Source of the DNA: Streptomyces sp. DG2A-72
GTDB lineage: Bacteria > Actinomycetota > Actinomycetes > Streptomycetales > Streptomycetaceae
DNA length: 64,000 nt
Reading direction: 5' to 3'
Assembly: GCF_030499575.1 (NCBI RefSeq)
Contig: NZ_JASTLC010000001.1
Span: forward strand, 7,340,001-7,404,000
The first letter of the stretch is position 1; each line of letters starts with the position of its first letter. This document shows positions 15,469 through 23,893 of this stretch, piece by piece. The notes under the pieces were generated by a model. That model searched no databases and had not been told where the DNA came from. It saw nothing but the letters and a program-made list of their open reading frames with translations. The position numbers were made by a program, and so were the translations under genes.

Positions 15469-16095
15469 ATGCAGAGCCCCACTTCCGCCCCACGCGCCAC
15501 AGGACGCCCGCGCAGCGCCGCCGCGGACACCGCGATCCTCGCGGCCACGCGGGAGGCCCTGGTTGAGCTGGGCTGGTCGAAGCTCACCCTGGGAGACGTG
15601 GCGACGCGGGCCGGGGTTGCGAAAACGACCCTGTACCGCCGCTGGGCGGGCAAGAATGCGCTCGTGGTCGATGCCGTCGCGGCGCTCTTCGACGAGCTTG
15701 AGCTACCGGATCGGGGAAGCCTCGCCGCCGACGTCGAAGGCGTGGTGCTGCAATTCGCCGCCCTCCTGGACCGCCCGGAGACCAAGACGGCGTTGATGGC
15801 GCTGATCGCCGAGTCGACGACGGACAACGCCCTCAGGGCTCGCATCCGCTCATCGATCGTCGACCGCCAGAAGCGGCTCGTCCTGGAGGGGCGCGCCCGC
15901 GCCCAGGGGCGCGGGGAACTACCGACGGAGAGTGACCCCGAGGCCGCGGCCCGTACGGCAGACCTGATCTTCGACGTGATCGCGGGCGCGGTGGTGCACC
16001 GGGCCTTGGTGAGTGCCGAACTAGTTGACGCGGAATGGGCCCAAGGCTTCACGAAGCTCCTGCTCAACGGCCTGACCGCATCGGCAACGGCCTGA
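15469..16095 (+). CDS. TetR-family transcriptional regulator
   Basis: A 208-aa protein from ATG 15469. The N-terminal TetR DNA-binding domain spans about residues 14-62, with the recognition region LGDVATRAGVAKTTLYRRWAGKNALV. The C-terminal ligand domain is all-helical (TetR_C_11-like length), with RTADLIFDVIAGAVVHRAL near the end. It would act as a cytoplasmic dimer repressor. Divergent from the thioredoxin gene, so that gene or itself are likely targets. Downstream DNA (16096-16523) is degenerate. Ligand unknown. Confidence 0.88.
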   Translation: MQSPTSAPRATGRPRSAAADTAILAATREALVELGWSKLTLGDVATRAGVAKTTLYRRWAGKNALVVDAVAALFDELELPDRGSLAADVEGVVLQFAALLDRPETKTALMALIAESTTDNALRARIRSSIVDRQKRLVLEGRARAQGRGELPTESDPEAAARTADLIFDVIAGAVVHRALVSAELVDAEWAQGFTKLLLNGLTASATA

Positions 16096-16197
16096 CCTCG
16101 ACGTCCCTCCCCACGCCCCTCTTCGCTGTCCGCACCGCATGGCCGTGGCGTTCGGGGCGGCTCGCCGCGAAAGACGCAGCCACTTCCCCGATCGCCT

Positions 16198-16290
16198 TAC
16201 ACGGAGACAAAAGGGGCCGGGCGCGTGCACGTGCGCGTTGGTGACCAACTCGGAGACCAACTCTCTGAAAGTTCGAGGAACTTCGCGAAC
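16198..16290 (-). pseudogene. Remnant of a histidine-kinase-like ATPase gene
   Basis: About 30 codons on the minus strand read VPRTFRELVSELVTNAHVHA followed by PGPFCLRVR, which matches the N-box region of anti-sigma-factor/RsbW-type HATPase proteins (pattern L-V-S-E-L-V-T-N-A-x-x-H-A). Sequence on either side no longer resembles the family, so this is a fragment of a deleted gene. Confidence 0.45.
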
Positions 16291-16302
16291 GCCATGACCT
16301 GA

Positions 16303-16471
16303 CCGGGATGACGCCACCTACACCTGGATGTTCGACCCGTCCGGCAGGAGTTTCGTGGTCTCCGGCGTCCCCTCCTGGCGGGAGGCGGCCCGCACGTTCG
16401 AGGACCCGTCCTTGTTCGAGGTCTCCCAGCCCTGGCCCTCCGACTTCGCTGCAGGGTCGCACCGTAGGTTG
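16303..16471 (+). pseudogene. C-terminal fragment of a paralogue of the next gene
   Basis: The frame reads DDATYTWMFDPSGRSFVVSG, then VPSWREAARTFEDPSLFEVS and QPWPSDFAAG before a stop. This parallels the C-terminal third of the gene at 16524-16943 (EDPEYTWMLEPDGDSFVVSG ... KPWPPDFPAESG). The first two thirds are missing. It shows that the neighbouring gene was once tandemly duplicated and one copy has decayed. Confidence 0.65.
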
Positions 16472-16523
16472 AAACCCAGCAGGACGACCGGGGGCACCTG
16501 CTGCTGGAATGGGAGGGAGGACT

Positions 16524-16943
16524 GTGGACATGCCAGATTTCATCCGCCCGGGCCGACTGTTCCGGGTCGTCGGCTTCAACCCCTCGCACCGGCAGCTCTA
16601 CCTTGCCAGCGAGGCGCTCGCCGTCGATGGGACCACGACACACGTCGAGGCTTACTTCGGTCACGTGGAGCTCATGCTGTTGCGGCCCTACTACCGGGAC
16701 GGCGTGCACATCCGCCGGGCCACCGCCGAGGAGTTCGCCGTCCTGCGGGAACGGCACCGGCTTGGGCCGGAGGACCCCGAGTACACCTGGATGCTGGAGC
16801 CGGACGGCGACAGCTTCGTCGTCAGTGGCAAGCCGAGCTGGCGGGAGGCCGAGTACGAGCTGATGGGCGACCGGGAAGCCCTGTACGACGCCTCCAAGCC
16901 CTGGCCGCCGGACTTCCCCGCGGAGTCGGGCACCGTCGGCTGA
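16524..16943 (+). CDS. Conserved hypothetical protein
   Basis: A 139-aa soluble protein. GTG 16524 follows GGGAGGGAGGA by 4-5 nt; ATG 16530 is nearly as likely. N-terminal part GRLFRVVGFNPSHRQLYLAS suggests a small beta-rich domain; the C-terminal part contains EYTWMLEPDGDSFVVSGKPS and ends in acidic/aromatic residues. No catalytic motif is evident and I do not recognise the family. A decayed second copy of its 3' end lies immediately upstream, and a bidirectional terminator follows. Confidence 0.6.
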   Translation: MDMPDFIRPGRLFRVVGFNPSHRQLYLASEALAVDGTTTHVEAYFGHVELMLLRPYYRDGVHIRRATAEEFAVLRERHRLGPEDPEYTWMLEPDGDSFVVSGKPSWREAEYELMGDREALYDASKPWPPDFPAESGTVG

Positions 16944-16956
16944 CGCCCCGACAACA

Positions 16957-16995
16957 GCTGAGAGCGCCCCCTGGCCACAGGGGGACGCCCTCAGC
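16957..16995. terminator. Bidirectional terminator, diverged copy of the pyk terminator
   Basis: Arms GCTGAGAGCGCCCCCT and AGGGGGACGCCCTCAGC form a stem with small mismatches around GGCCAC. Read on the minus strand it follows the pyk 3' remnant at the same distance and with the same CTTGTACGGCG lead-in as the true pyk terminator, so it is a diverged copy. It also closes the plus-strand gene ending at 16943. Confidence 0.65.
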
Positions 16996-17042
16996 GCCGT
17001 ACAAGAGCCTCACCGCCCCGCTCAAAGGCCTTACAGGCCCGA

Positions 17043-17117
17043 GTTACTTCGCCTCGCCCCCAGATGATGCTCCCGCACCATGTTCGTCGTCCCCGGCGCC
17101 CCAGGAGACGAGCCCAC
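17043..17117 (-). pseudogene. Second, diverged remnant of the pyk 3' end
   Basis: On the minus strand the last about 24 codons of a pyruvate kinase can be read: SWGAPGTTNMVR-like sequence followed by EHHLG and a TAA at 17046-17044, compared with SPPGVPGTTNMVRVHHLGGAAK in pyk. DNA similarity continues into the following terminator (16957-16995). It is more diverged than the copy at 3409-3961, so it is older. It lies directly downstream of copy B, so copy B is flanked on both sides by pyk 3' ends. Confidence 0.65.
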
Positions 17118-17210
17118 TGAGCGCCGCCCTGTCAGCCATCTCCGGAAGTTGCAGAGGACTGTGCCCCCGACCAGGTGTCGACCCGGCGAGCACAGCCGTG
17201 TCACGGGCGG

Positions 17211-17714
17211 CTACCGCCGCTGGAGCGCCTCCGTTGCGGCCCGCCTGATCGCCTTGGTCCTGCCCATCTGGGAGACGACGTGCAGCACCTCCTTGTCGGA
17301 GGTCGCACGGACGGCTCTCAACTGAAGCCAGTCGGACCAGCCGCCGATGAGTTCTCCGACGGCATCGGCCGGCACGCCGCCCTCTTCCAGCGAGGCCAGG
17401 ACCCCGAGTTCGCGTGCCCGGCGTGCCGAGAAGGCGCGCACGTTCGGCGGGAGGATCTGCACCCATTGCTCGCGCTCGTCCTCGGGAACCCGTTCCAGGA
17501 CGTTGCCGACGACCCCGGACGCCAGCGGCCCGTCCGGCTCCAGCGACACCGCATCAAACAGCAGCGGCAGCACGGCCGGAGTGTCCAGGGCAGCACGGTA
17601 GAGGGACCAGCGGTCATGCCCGTCGGTGAACGGGGCTTCGGCTTCGTACTGCCCGACAACCTCGGCGAGTTGCCGCAGCACCTCGCTCAGGGCCGGGGCG
17701 GGATCAGCAGCCAT
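17211..17714 (-). CDS. Conserved hypothetical protein, copy B
   Basis: A 167-aa soluble helical protein from ATG 17714, with GAGAGGA 7 nt upstream. It is about 91% identical to copy A (2894-3397). Notable differences are A/S and A/D near residues 6-8, Y for R at 23, AP for CS at 27-28 and PN for RG near 90. The conserved core includes FTDGHDRWSLYRAALDTPAV and LIGGWSDWLQLRAVRA. It follows pyk by 86 bp on the same strand, separated by the pyk terminator, and is followed by a pyk 3' remnant. No function is apparent; repeated association with pyk ends is the most informative fact. Confidence 0.75.
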   Translation of the reverse strand: MAADPAPALSEVLRQLAEVVGQYEAEAPFTDGHDRWSLYRAALDTPAVLPLLFDAVSLEPDGPLASGVVGNVLERVPEDEREQWVQILPPNVRAFSARRARELGVLASLEEGGVPADAVGELIGGWSDWLQLRAVRATSDKEVLHVVSQMGRTKAIRRAATEALQRR

Positions 17715-17734
17715 GCGTCGGTCCTCTCTACAAG

Positions 17735-18287
17735 CTGAGGGCGCCCCCTGCCAAAGGAGGCGCCCTCACCGCCGTACAAGCCCCTTGCCGGGCACGTGCG
17801 TTACTTCGCCGCGCCGCCCAAGTGGTGCACCCGCACCATGTTCGTGGTGCCCGGCACCCCAGGAGGCGACCCCGCCGTGATGATGAGGGTGTCGCCGGCA
17901 TTGAAGCGGCCGAGTTTGAGGACTTCGCCGTCGACCAGGTCGACCATCTCGTCGGTGCTGTTGACGAAGGGGACGACGTGGGACTCGACGCCCCAGCTGA
18001 GGGTGAGCTGGTTGCGGGTGGACTCGTCCGTCGTGAAGGCGAGGATCGGCTGGGAGGCCCGGTAGCGGCACAGGCGGCGGGCCGTGTCGCCGGACTTGGT
18101 GAAGGCGATCAGGCCCCTGCCGCCGAGGAAGTCGGCGATCTCGCAGGCGGCGCGGGCGACCGAACCGCCCTGCGTGCGCGGCTTCTTGCCGGGGACCAGG
18201 GGCTGGAGGCCCTTCGACATCAGCTCCTGCTCGGCCGCGACGACGATCTTCGACATCGTCTTGACCGTCTCGATCGGGTAGGCGCCG
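17735..18287 (-). repeat. Right copy of the 553-bp inverted repeat
   Basis: The 3' third of pyk plus its terminator, copied in inverted orientation at 3409-3961. Alignment is ungapped. One mismatch (C at 18281 versus the equivalent G3415) was noticed in the parts compared. Confidence 0.85.
17736..17768 (-). terminator. pyk terminator
   Basis: 10-bp perfect stem with a 13-nt loop, 33 bp after the pyk stop. Identical copy at 3928-3960; diverged copy at 16957-16995. Confidence 0.75.
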
Positions 18288-19228
18288 ACGGAAGACTCCG
18301 CCGACAGCATCACCGCGTCCGCGCCGTCCAGGATCGCGTTGGCCACGTCGGAGGCCTCTGCGCGGGTCGGGCGGGAGTTGGTGATCATCGACTCCATCAT
18401 CTGGGTCGCCACGATCACCGGCTTGGCGTTGCGCCGGCACAGCTCGATCAGGCGCTTCTGCACCATCGGGACCTTCTCGAGCGGGTACTCGACGGCCAGG
18501 TCACCGCGGGCCACCATGACGGCGTCGAACGCCATCACGACGCCCTCCATGTTCTCCACCGCCTGGGGCTTCTCCACCTTGGCGATGACGGGGACGCGGC
18601 GGCCCTCCTCGTCCATCACCTTGTGGACGTCCTCGACGTCCTTGGCGTCCCGCACGAAGGACAGGGCGACCATGTCGCAGCCCATGCGGAGGGCGAAGCG
18701 GAGGTCCTCGACGTCCTTGTCGGACAGCGCCGGGACGTTGACGGCCGCACCGGGCAGGTTGATGCCCTTGTGGTCGGAGACGACACCGCCCTCGATGACG
18801 ATCGACTTGACCCGCTGGCCCTCGACGTCCAGCACCTTCAGCTCGACGTTGCCGTCGTTGATCAGGATCTGGTCGCCGCGGGAGACGTCACCGGGCAGGC
18901 CCTTGTAGGTCGTCCCGCAGATCTGCTTGTCGCCCGGGACGTCCTCGGTGGTGATGACGAACTCGTCACCGCGCTCCAACTCCACCGGGCCCTCGGTGAA
19001 GGTCTCCAGCCGGATCTTGGGGCCCTGCAGGTCGGCGAGGACGCCGATCGCGCGGCCGGTCTCCTTGGAGGCGGCGCGGACACGGTCGTACCGTCCCTGG
19101 TGCTCGGCGTGGGTGCCGTGGCTGAAGTTGAAGCGGGCCACGTTCATGCCGGCCTCGATCAGCGCGACGAGTTGCTCGTGGGAGTCGACCGCGGGGCCGA
19201 GAGTACAGACGATTTTCGAACGGCGCAT
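17801..19228 (-). CDS. pyk: Pyruvate kinase
   Basis: A 475-aa cytoplasmic enzyme that transfers phosphate from phosphoenolpyruvate to ADP, the last step of glycolysis. N-terminal barrel MRRSKIVCTLGPAVDS with NFSHGTHAEH; catalytic Lys region VIAKVEKPQAVENMEG (about 215); metal-binding MVARGDLAVEYP; and the signature VATQMMESMITNSRPTRAE. The C-terminal allosteric domain covers about residues 325-475. Full family length, ATG start. It is transcribed in the same direction as ackA-pta, which lie upstream (74-bp gap). Its 3' third is duplicated at 3409-3961 and more distantly at 17043-17117. Confidence 0.96.
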   Translation of the reverse strand: MRRSKIVCTLGPAVDSHEQLVALIEAGMNVARFNFSHGTHAEHQGRYDRVRAASKETGRAIGVLADLQGPKIRLETFTEGPVELERGDEFVITTEDVPGDKQICGTTYKGLPGDVSRGDQILINDGNVELKVLDVEGQRVKSIVIEGGVVSDHKGINLPGAAVNVPALSDKDVEDLRFALRMGCDMVALSFVRDAKDVEDVHKVMDEEGRRVPVIAKVEKPQAVENMEGVVMAFDAVMVARGDLAVEYPLEKVPMVQKRLIELCRRNAKPVIVATQMMESMITNSRPTRAEASDVANAILDGADAVMLSAESSVGAYPIETVKTMSKIVVAAEQELMSKGLQPLVPGKKPRTQGGSVARAACEIADFLGGRGLIAFTKSGDTARRLCRYRASQPILAFTTDESTRNQLTLSWGVESHVVPFVNSTDEMVDLVDGEVLKLGRFNAGDTLIITAGSPPGVPGTTNMVRVHHLGGAAK

Positions 19229-19302
19229 GGGGGCGATCCTATCGGTTTGTTTCGCTGCGGAATATTCCGTCTGGCGGAAAATGCAAAGGGGCGGGATGCC
19301 GC

Positions 19303-20520
19303 TCAGGTGAGATTCCGAGAACCATTCACGAGCGCATACGTCTGTGTCGCAATCTCCAGTTCCTCATCGGTCGGCACCACGGCGACGGCGACCCGCGCGG
19401 ACTCCGGCGAGATCAGCCGCGGCCCGTCACTCCGTACGGCGTTCAGCTCGCTGTCGACGGCCAGGCCCAGCGCCTCCAGGCCCGCCACGGCAGCTTCCCG
19501 CACTGGGCTCGCGTTTTCCCCGACTCCCGCTGTGAAGGCGACCGCGTCCACCCGTCCGAGTACGGCGTAATAGGCGCCGATGTACTTCTTCAGCCGGTGA
19601 ATGTAGATGTCGAAGGCCAGCTTCGCCTGTTCGTCACCCTCGTCGATCCGGCGGCGGATCTCCCGCATGTCGTTGTCCCCGCACAGACCGATCAGGCCAC
19701 TCTTCTTGTTGAGGAGAGTGTCGATCTCGTCCGTGGACATTCCGCCAACGCGCATCAAATGGAAGATGACGGCAGGATCCATGTCCCCGGACCGCGTACC
19801 CATCACCAGCCCCTCCAAAGGCGTCAGCCCCATGGAGGTGTCGACACATCGACCGCCCTCGACCGCCGAGGCGGACGCACCGTTCCCGAGGTGCAGGACG
19901 ATCACATTGACGTCGGCAGGGTCCTTGCCCAGCAGCTCGGCGGTCGCCCGGGAGACGTACGCGTGCGACGTCCCGTGGAAGCCGTACCGGCGGATCCGGT
20001 GCTCGTCGGCGGTCTTCACGTCGATCGCGTAGCGCGCCGCGGACTCCGGCATCGTCGTGTGGAACGCGGTGTCGAAGACGGCGACCTGGGGCAGGTCGGG
20101 GCGCAGCGCCTGGGCGGTGCGGATGCCGGTGAGGTTGGCGGGGTTGTGCAGCGGGGCGACCGGGATCAGCCGCTCGATCTCGGCGAGTACGGCGTCGTCG
20201 ATCACGGTCGGCTCGGTGAAGTGCAGGCCGCCGTGCACCACCCGGTGGCCGATCGCGGCCAGCTCGGGCGAGTCCAGGCCGAGCCCGTCTCTCGTCAGTT
20301 CTTCCGATACGGCCTTCAGCGCGGCCTCGTGGTCGGAGATCGGGCCGGTCCACTCACGGGACTCGCCGGTGGTAAGAGGGGTGTGCTTGAGCCGGGAGGT
20401 CTCCTCACCGATCCGCTCGACCAGGCCCACCGCCAGCCGGCTGCCGTCGCGCATGTCGAGCAGCTGGTACTTCACTGACGAGGAGCCGGAGTTCAGGACG
20501 AGGACGCGGGACGAGCTCAC
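19303..20520 (-). CDS. ackA: Acetate kinase
   Basis: A 405-aa enzyme that makes acetyl phosphate from acetate and ATP, or ATP plus acetate in the reverse direction. Signature motifs: VLVLNSGSSSVKYQLLD at the N-terminus, AIGHRVVHGG (about 88), FHGTSHAYVS (about 174), LHLGNGASASAV, and C-terminal FTAGVGENASPVRE. GTG 20520 overlaps the pta stop by 4 bp (GTGA), so translation of the two is coupled. The frame stays open far upstream but that part is the shadow of pta. Confidence 0.96.
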   Translation of the reverse strand: MSSSRVLVLNSGSSSVKYQLLDMRDGSRLAVGLVERIGEETSRLKHTPLTTGESREWTGPISDHEAALKAVSEELTRDGLGLDSPELAAIGHRVVHGGLHFTEPTVIDDAVLAEIERLIPVAPLHNPANLTGIRTAQALRPDLPQVAVFDTAFHTTMPESAARYAIDVKTADEHRIRRYGFHGTSHAYVSRATAELLGKDPADVNVIVLHLGNGASASAVEGGRCVDTSMGLTPLEGLVMGTRSGDMDPAVIFHLMRVGGMSTDEIDTLLNKKSGLIGLCGDNDMREIRRRIDEGDEQAKLAFDIYIHRLKKYIGAYYAVLGRVDAVAFTAGVGENASPVREAAVAGLEALGLAVDSELNAVRSDGPRLISPESARVAVAVVPTDEELEIATQTYALVNGSRNLT

Positions 20521-22607
20521 TGTGCGGTTGCCTTCTCGCTCGGGGTCTGGGCCTGGATCGCCGTGATGGCGACGGTGTTGACGATGTCCTGGACGAGGGC
20601 GCCGCGGGAGAGGTCGTTGACCGGCTTGCGCAGACCCTGAAGGACCGGGCCGACGGCGATCGCGCCGGCCGAACGCTGCACGGCCTTGTAGGTGTTGTTG
20701 CCGGTGTTCAGGTCGGGGAAGATCAATACGCTTGCCTGACCGGCGACTTCGGACTCCGGCAGCTTGGTGCGGGCGACGGTCGGTTCCACGGCGGCGTCGT
20801 ACTGGATCGGCCCCTCGATCTTCAGGTCGGGCCTGCGCAGCCGCACCAGCTCGGTCGCCTCGCGCACCTTGTCGACGTCGGCGCCAGAGCCGGACGTACC
20901 GGTCGAGTACGACAGCATCGCGATCCGCGGCTCCACGCCGAACTGCTGGGCGGTCGCGGCGGACTGGATGGCGATGTCGGCGAGCTGCTCGGCGTTCGGG
21001 TCGGGGTTGACCGCGCAGTCGCCGTAGACGAGGACCTTGTCGGCGAGGCACATGAAGAAGACGGAGGACACGATGGACGCGTCCGGCTTCGTCTTGATGA
21101 TTTCGAAGCCGGGGCGGATCGTCGCGGCCGTGGAGTGCACCGACCCGGACACCATGCCGTCGGCCAGGCCCTCCTGCACCATCAGCGTGCCGAAGTAGTT
21201 CACGTCGGAGACCACGTCGTACGCCAGCTCCACCGTCACGCCCTTGTGGGCGCGCAGGGCGGCGTACTGCTCGGCGAAGCCGTCGCGCAGCTCGCTGGTG
21301 GCCGGGTCGATCAGCTGGGAGTCGCCGAGGTCGATGCCGAGGTCGGCGGCCTTCTTGCGGATCTGGTCGACCGGGCCGAGGAGGGTGAGGTCGCAGACGC
21401 CGCGGCGCAGCAGGACCTCGGCGGCGTGCAGGACGCGGGGCTCGGTGCCCTCCGGGAGGACGACCCGGCGCATGTCGGAGCGGGCCTGTTCGAGGAGCTT
21501 GTGCTCGAACATCATCGGGGTGACGCGGTCGCTGCTGGGGGCGCTGACCCGCTTCAGCAGGTCCCCGGTGTCGGCGTACCGCTCGAACAGGCCGAGCGCG
21601 GTCTCCGCCTTGCGCGGGGTGGCCGCGTTCAACTTCCCTTCCATGCCGAAGAGTTCGGCGGCCGTCGGGAAGCTGTTGCCGGAGACCGAGAGGACCGGGG
21701 TGCCGGGGGCCAGGCGGGCGGCGAGCGTGAGGATCTCGTCGCTGGGCACCTCGTTGAGCGTCAGCAGTACGCCCGCTATCGGCGGGGTGCCGGCGCTGTG
21801 CGCGGCGAGCGAGCCGACGACCAGGTCGGCGCGGTCGCCCGGCGTGACGACCAGGCAGCCCGGGGTCAGGGCGCTCAGGAAGTTGGGCAGCATCGCGCCG
21901 CCGAAGACGAAGTCCAGCGCGTCCCGGGCGAGCCCGGAGTCGTCGCCGAGCACCACCTTGGCGCCGAGGGCGTGGCTGATCTGGGAGACGGTCGGCGCGG
22001 AGAGGGCGGGCTCGTCCGGCACGACGTAGCAGGGCACCGGCAGCCGGTCGGTGAGCCGCTCGGCGATGCGGTCGCGGTCCTCGCGGGCGACCCGGTTGGT
22101 GACCATGGCGAGGACGTCGCAGCCGAGGCCGTCGTAGGCGCGGTAGGCGTTGCGGGTCTCGGCGAGCACGGACTCGGCGGTCTGCCCCCGGCCGCCGACC
22201 ACCGGGATCACGGACGCGCCGAACTCGTTCGCCAGCCGTGCGTTGAGGGCCAGCTCGTCCGGGAACTGGGTGTCGGCGTAGTCGGTGCCGAGGACGAGGA
22301 CGACGTCGTAGTCCCGGGCGACGAGATGGAAGCGGTCGACGAGGGTGGAGACCAGCTCGTCCGCGCCCTGCTCGGCCTGGAGCGCGGACGCCTCGTGGTA
22401 GTCCATGCCGTAGACCGTCGCCGGGTCCTGCGAGAGCCGGTACCGGGCGCGCAGCAGCTCGAACAGCCGGTCGGGTCCGTCGTGGACGAGCGGGCGGAAG
22501 ACGCCCACCCGGTCGACCTGCCGGGTCAGCAGTTCCATGACCCCCAGCTCGACGACCTGGCGGCCGTCGCCGCGGTCGATACCGGTCACGTACACGCTGC
22601 GGGTCAC
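20517..22607 (-). CDS. pta: Phosphate acetyltransferase, long form
   Basis: A 696-aa enzyme that converts acetyl-CoA and phosphate to acetyl phosphate and CoA; with AckA it forms the acetate switch. The first about 360 residues comprise a P-loop-derived AAA_26/DRTGG regulatory region (SVYVTGIDRGDGRQVVELG; DRADLVVGSLAAHS). The C-terminal about 320 residues are the PTA_PTB catalytic domain (PEGTEPRVLHAAEVLLRRG; VSGSVHSTAATIRPGFEIIK; SYSTGTSGSGADVDKV; FPDLNTGNNTYKAVQR). GTG 22607 is the start. It is divergent from pfkA with a 245-bp gap. Confidence 0.95.
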   Translation of the reverse strand: MTRSVYVTGIDRGDGRQVVELGVMELLTRQVDRVGVFRPLVHDGPDRLFELLRARYRLSQDPATVYGMDYHEASALQAEQGADELVSTLVDRFHLVARDYDVVLVLGTDYADTQFPDELALNARLANEFGASVIPVVGGRGQTAESVLAETRNAYRAYDGLGCDVLAMVTNRVAREDRDRIAERLTDRLPVPCYVVPDEPALSAPTVSQISHALGAKVVLGDDSGLARDALDFVFGGAMLPNFLSALTPGCLVVTPGDRADLVVGSLAAHSAGTPPIAGVLLTLNEVPSDEILTLAARLAPGTPVLSVSGNSFPTAAELFGMEGKLNAATPRKAETALGLFERYADTGDLLKRVSAPSSDRVTPMMFEHKLLEQARSDMRRVVLPEGTEPRVLHAAEVLLRRGVCDLTLLGPVDQIRKKAADLGIDLGDSQLIDPATSELRDGFAEQYAALRAHKGVTVELAYDVVSDVNYFGTLMVQEGLADGMVSGSVHSTAATIRPGFEIIKTKPDASIVSSVFFMCLADKVLVYGDCAVNPDPNAEQLADIAIQSAATAQQFGVEPRIAMLSYSTGTSGSGADVDKVREATELVRLRRPDLKIEGPIQYDAAVEPTVARTKLPESEVAGQASVLIFPDLNTGNNTYKAVQRSAGAIAVGPVLQGLRKPVNDLSRGALVQDIVNTVAITAIQAQTPSEKATAQ

Positions 22608-22852
22608 GCGTGCTCTCCGTTTCGTCTGCTGGTTCGTCTGGGGGGTCCGTCTGGGGGTCCGTCTGCCGGGCTGTGGTCAGTCGGTTTTTCGGCTCGCGAA
22701 GATCGCCCACCGGGGTGAGCAGAACCCTCTTGACAATACCCTTGCCGGTGGATAAGGCGCCCGTCAGCTTCGGGGTAGGCACCTCACTCTGAGCGACGTG
22801 AAACAATCGGACTGGCTCACCGGTGTCAACAGCGAGCAGGAGACACAGCACG
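22608..22852. other. Divergent promoter region between pta-ackA and pfkA
   Basis: 245 bp without a gene. The part near 22625-22670 is a run of imperfect GGGTCCGTCTGS repeats (GGGGGGTCCGTCTGGGGGTCCGTCTG type). Around 22735-22760 is an AT-richer stretch containing TTGACAATACCC (22729-22740), whose TTGACA could be a -35 element for pfkA. No operator could be assigned with confidence. Confidence 0.45.
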
Positions 22853-23878
22853 ATGCGTATCGGAGTTCTCACCGCAGGCGGCGACTGCCCCGGCCTGAAC
22901 GCCGTGATCCGGTCGGTCGTGCACCGAGCGGTCGCACACTACGGCGACGAGGTGATCGGCTTCGAGGACGGCTACGCGGGTCTGCTCGACGGCCGCTACC
23001 GCAACCTCGACCTTGACGACGTCAGCGGCATCCTCGCCCGTGGTGGCACCATCCTCGGCTCCTCCCGCCTCCAGCGCGACCGACTGCGCGAGGCCTGTGA
23101 GGGGGCCCAGGACGAGATGCGCGAGTTCGGTATCGACGCGCTCATCCCGATCGGCGGCGAGGGCACGCTGACGGCGGCACGCATGCTGTCGGACGTGGGC
23201 CTGCCGGTCGTCGGCGTACCGAAGACGATCGACAACGACATCTCGTCCACGGACCGCACCTTCGGCTTCGACACGGCGGTGGGCGTGGCCACGGAGGCGA
23301 TGGACCGCCTCAAGACCACCGCCGAGTCGCACCAGCGCGTCATGGTCGTCGAGGTCATGGGCCGCCACGCCGGCTGGATCGCGCTGGAGTCCGGCATGGC
23401 CGCCGGCGCCCACGGCATCTGCCTGCCCGAGCGGGCCTTCGACCCGGGCGACCTGGTCAAGATGGTCGAGGAGCGCTTCGCCCGCGGGAAGAAGTTCGCG
23501 GTCCTGTGCGTGGCCGAGGGCGCCCACCCCGCCGAGGGCACCATGGACTACGGCCACGGCGAGATCGACCAGTTCGGCCACGAGCGCTTCCAGGGCATCG
23601 GCACGGCACTCGCGTACGAACTGGAGCGGCGGCTCGGCAAGGAGGCCAAGCCGGTCATCCTCGGTCACGTCCAGCGTGGCGGCGTACCGACCGCGTACGA
23701 CCGTGTCCTCGCCACCCGCTTCGGCTGGCACGCGGTCGAGGCCGCGCACCGGGGCGAGTTCGGCAAGATGACCGCGCTGCGCGGCACGGACATCATGATG
23801 GTGCCGCTGGCCGAAGCGGTGACCGAGCTGAAGACCGTGCCGAAGGACCGTATGGACGAGGCGGAGTCGGTGTTCTAA
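22853..23878 (+). CDS. pfkA: 6-phosphofructokinase (actinobacterial ATP-PFK, group III)
   Basis: A 341-aa glycolytic enzyme phosphorylating fructose 6-phosphate. ATG 22853 has GCAGGAGAC upstream. Motifs: MRIGVLTAGGDCPGLNAVIR, GTILGSSR, IPIGGEGTLTAARML, GVPKTIDNDISSTD, VEVMGRHAGWIAL, and LGHVQRGGVPTAYDR. Gly in GGEGT (the 104 position) predicts ATP as donor, while Lys in PKTIDND (the 124 position) is otherwise typical of pyrophosphate enzymes; this combination is characteristic of the actinobacterial group. Together with pyk and ackA-pta it makes a central-carbon cluster. The stop is only 16 bp from the convergent TnpB pseudogene. Confidence 0.95.
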   Translation: MRIGVLTAGGDCPGLNAVIRSVVHRAVAHYGDEVIGFEDGYAGLLDGRYRNLDLDDVSGILARGGTILGSSRLQRDRLREACEGAQDEMREFGIDALIPIGGEGTLTAARMLSDVGLPVVGVPKTIDNDISSTDRTFGFDTAVGVATEAMDRLKTTAESHQRVMVVEVMGRHAGWIALESGMAAGAHGICLPERAFDPGDLVKMVEERFARGKKFAVLCVAEGAHPAEGTMDYGHGEIDQFGHERFQGIGTALAYELERRLGKEAKPVILGHVQRGGVPTAYDRVLATRFGWHAVEAAHRGEFGKMTALRGTDIMMVPLAEAVTELKTVPKDRMDEAESVF

Positions 23879-23893
23879 GACTTGATCCGTGGT

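Noticed and set aside
22625..22670. GGGTCCGTCTG-like repeats as a riboswitch or regulatory array
   Set aside because: Only a few imperfect copies are present, with no stable fold or known motif; too weak to call beyond simple-sequence drift.
20521..22872. Upstream extension of the ackA frame through pta
   Set aside because: The extension is an off-frame reading of pta. AckA homology begins exactly at GTG 20520, which overlaps the pta stop.
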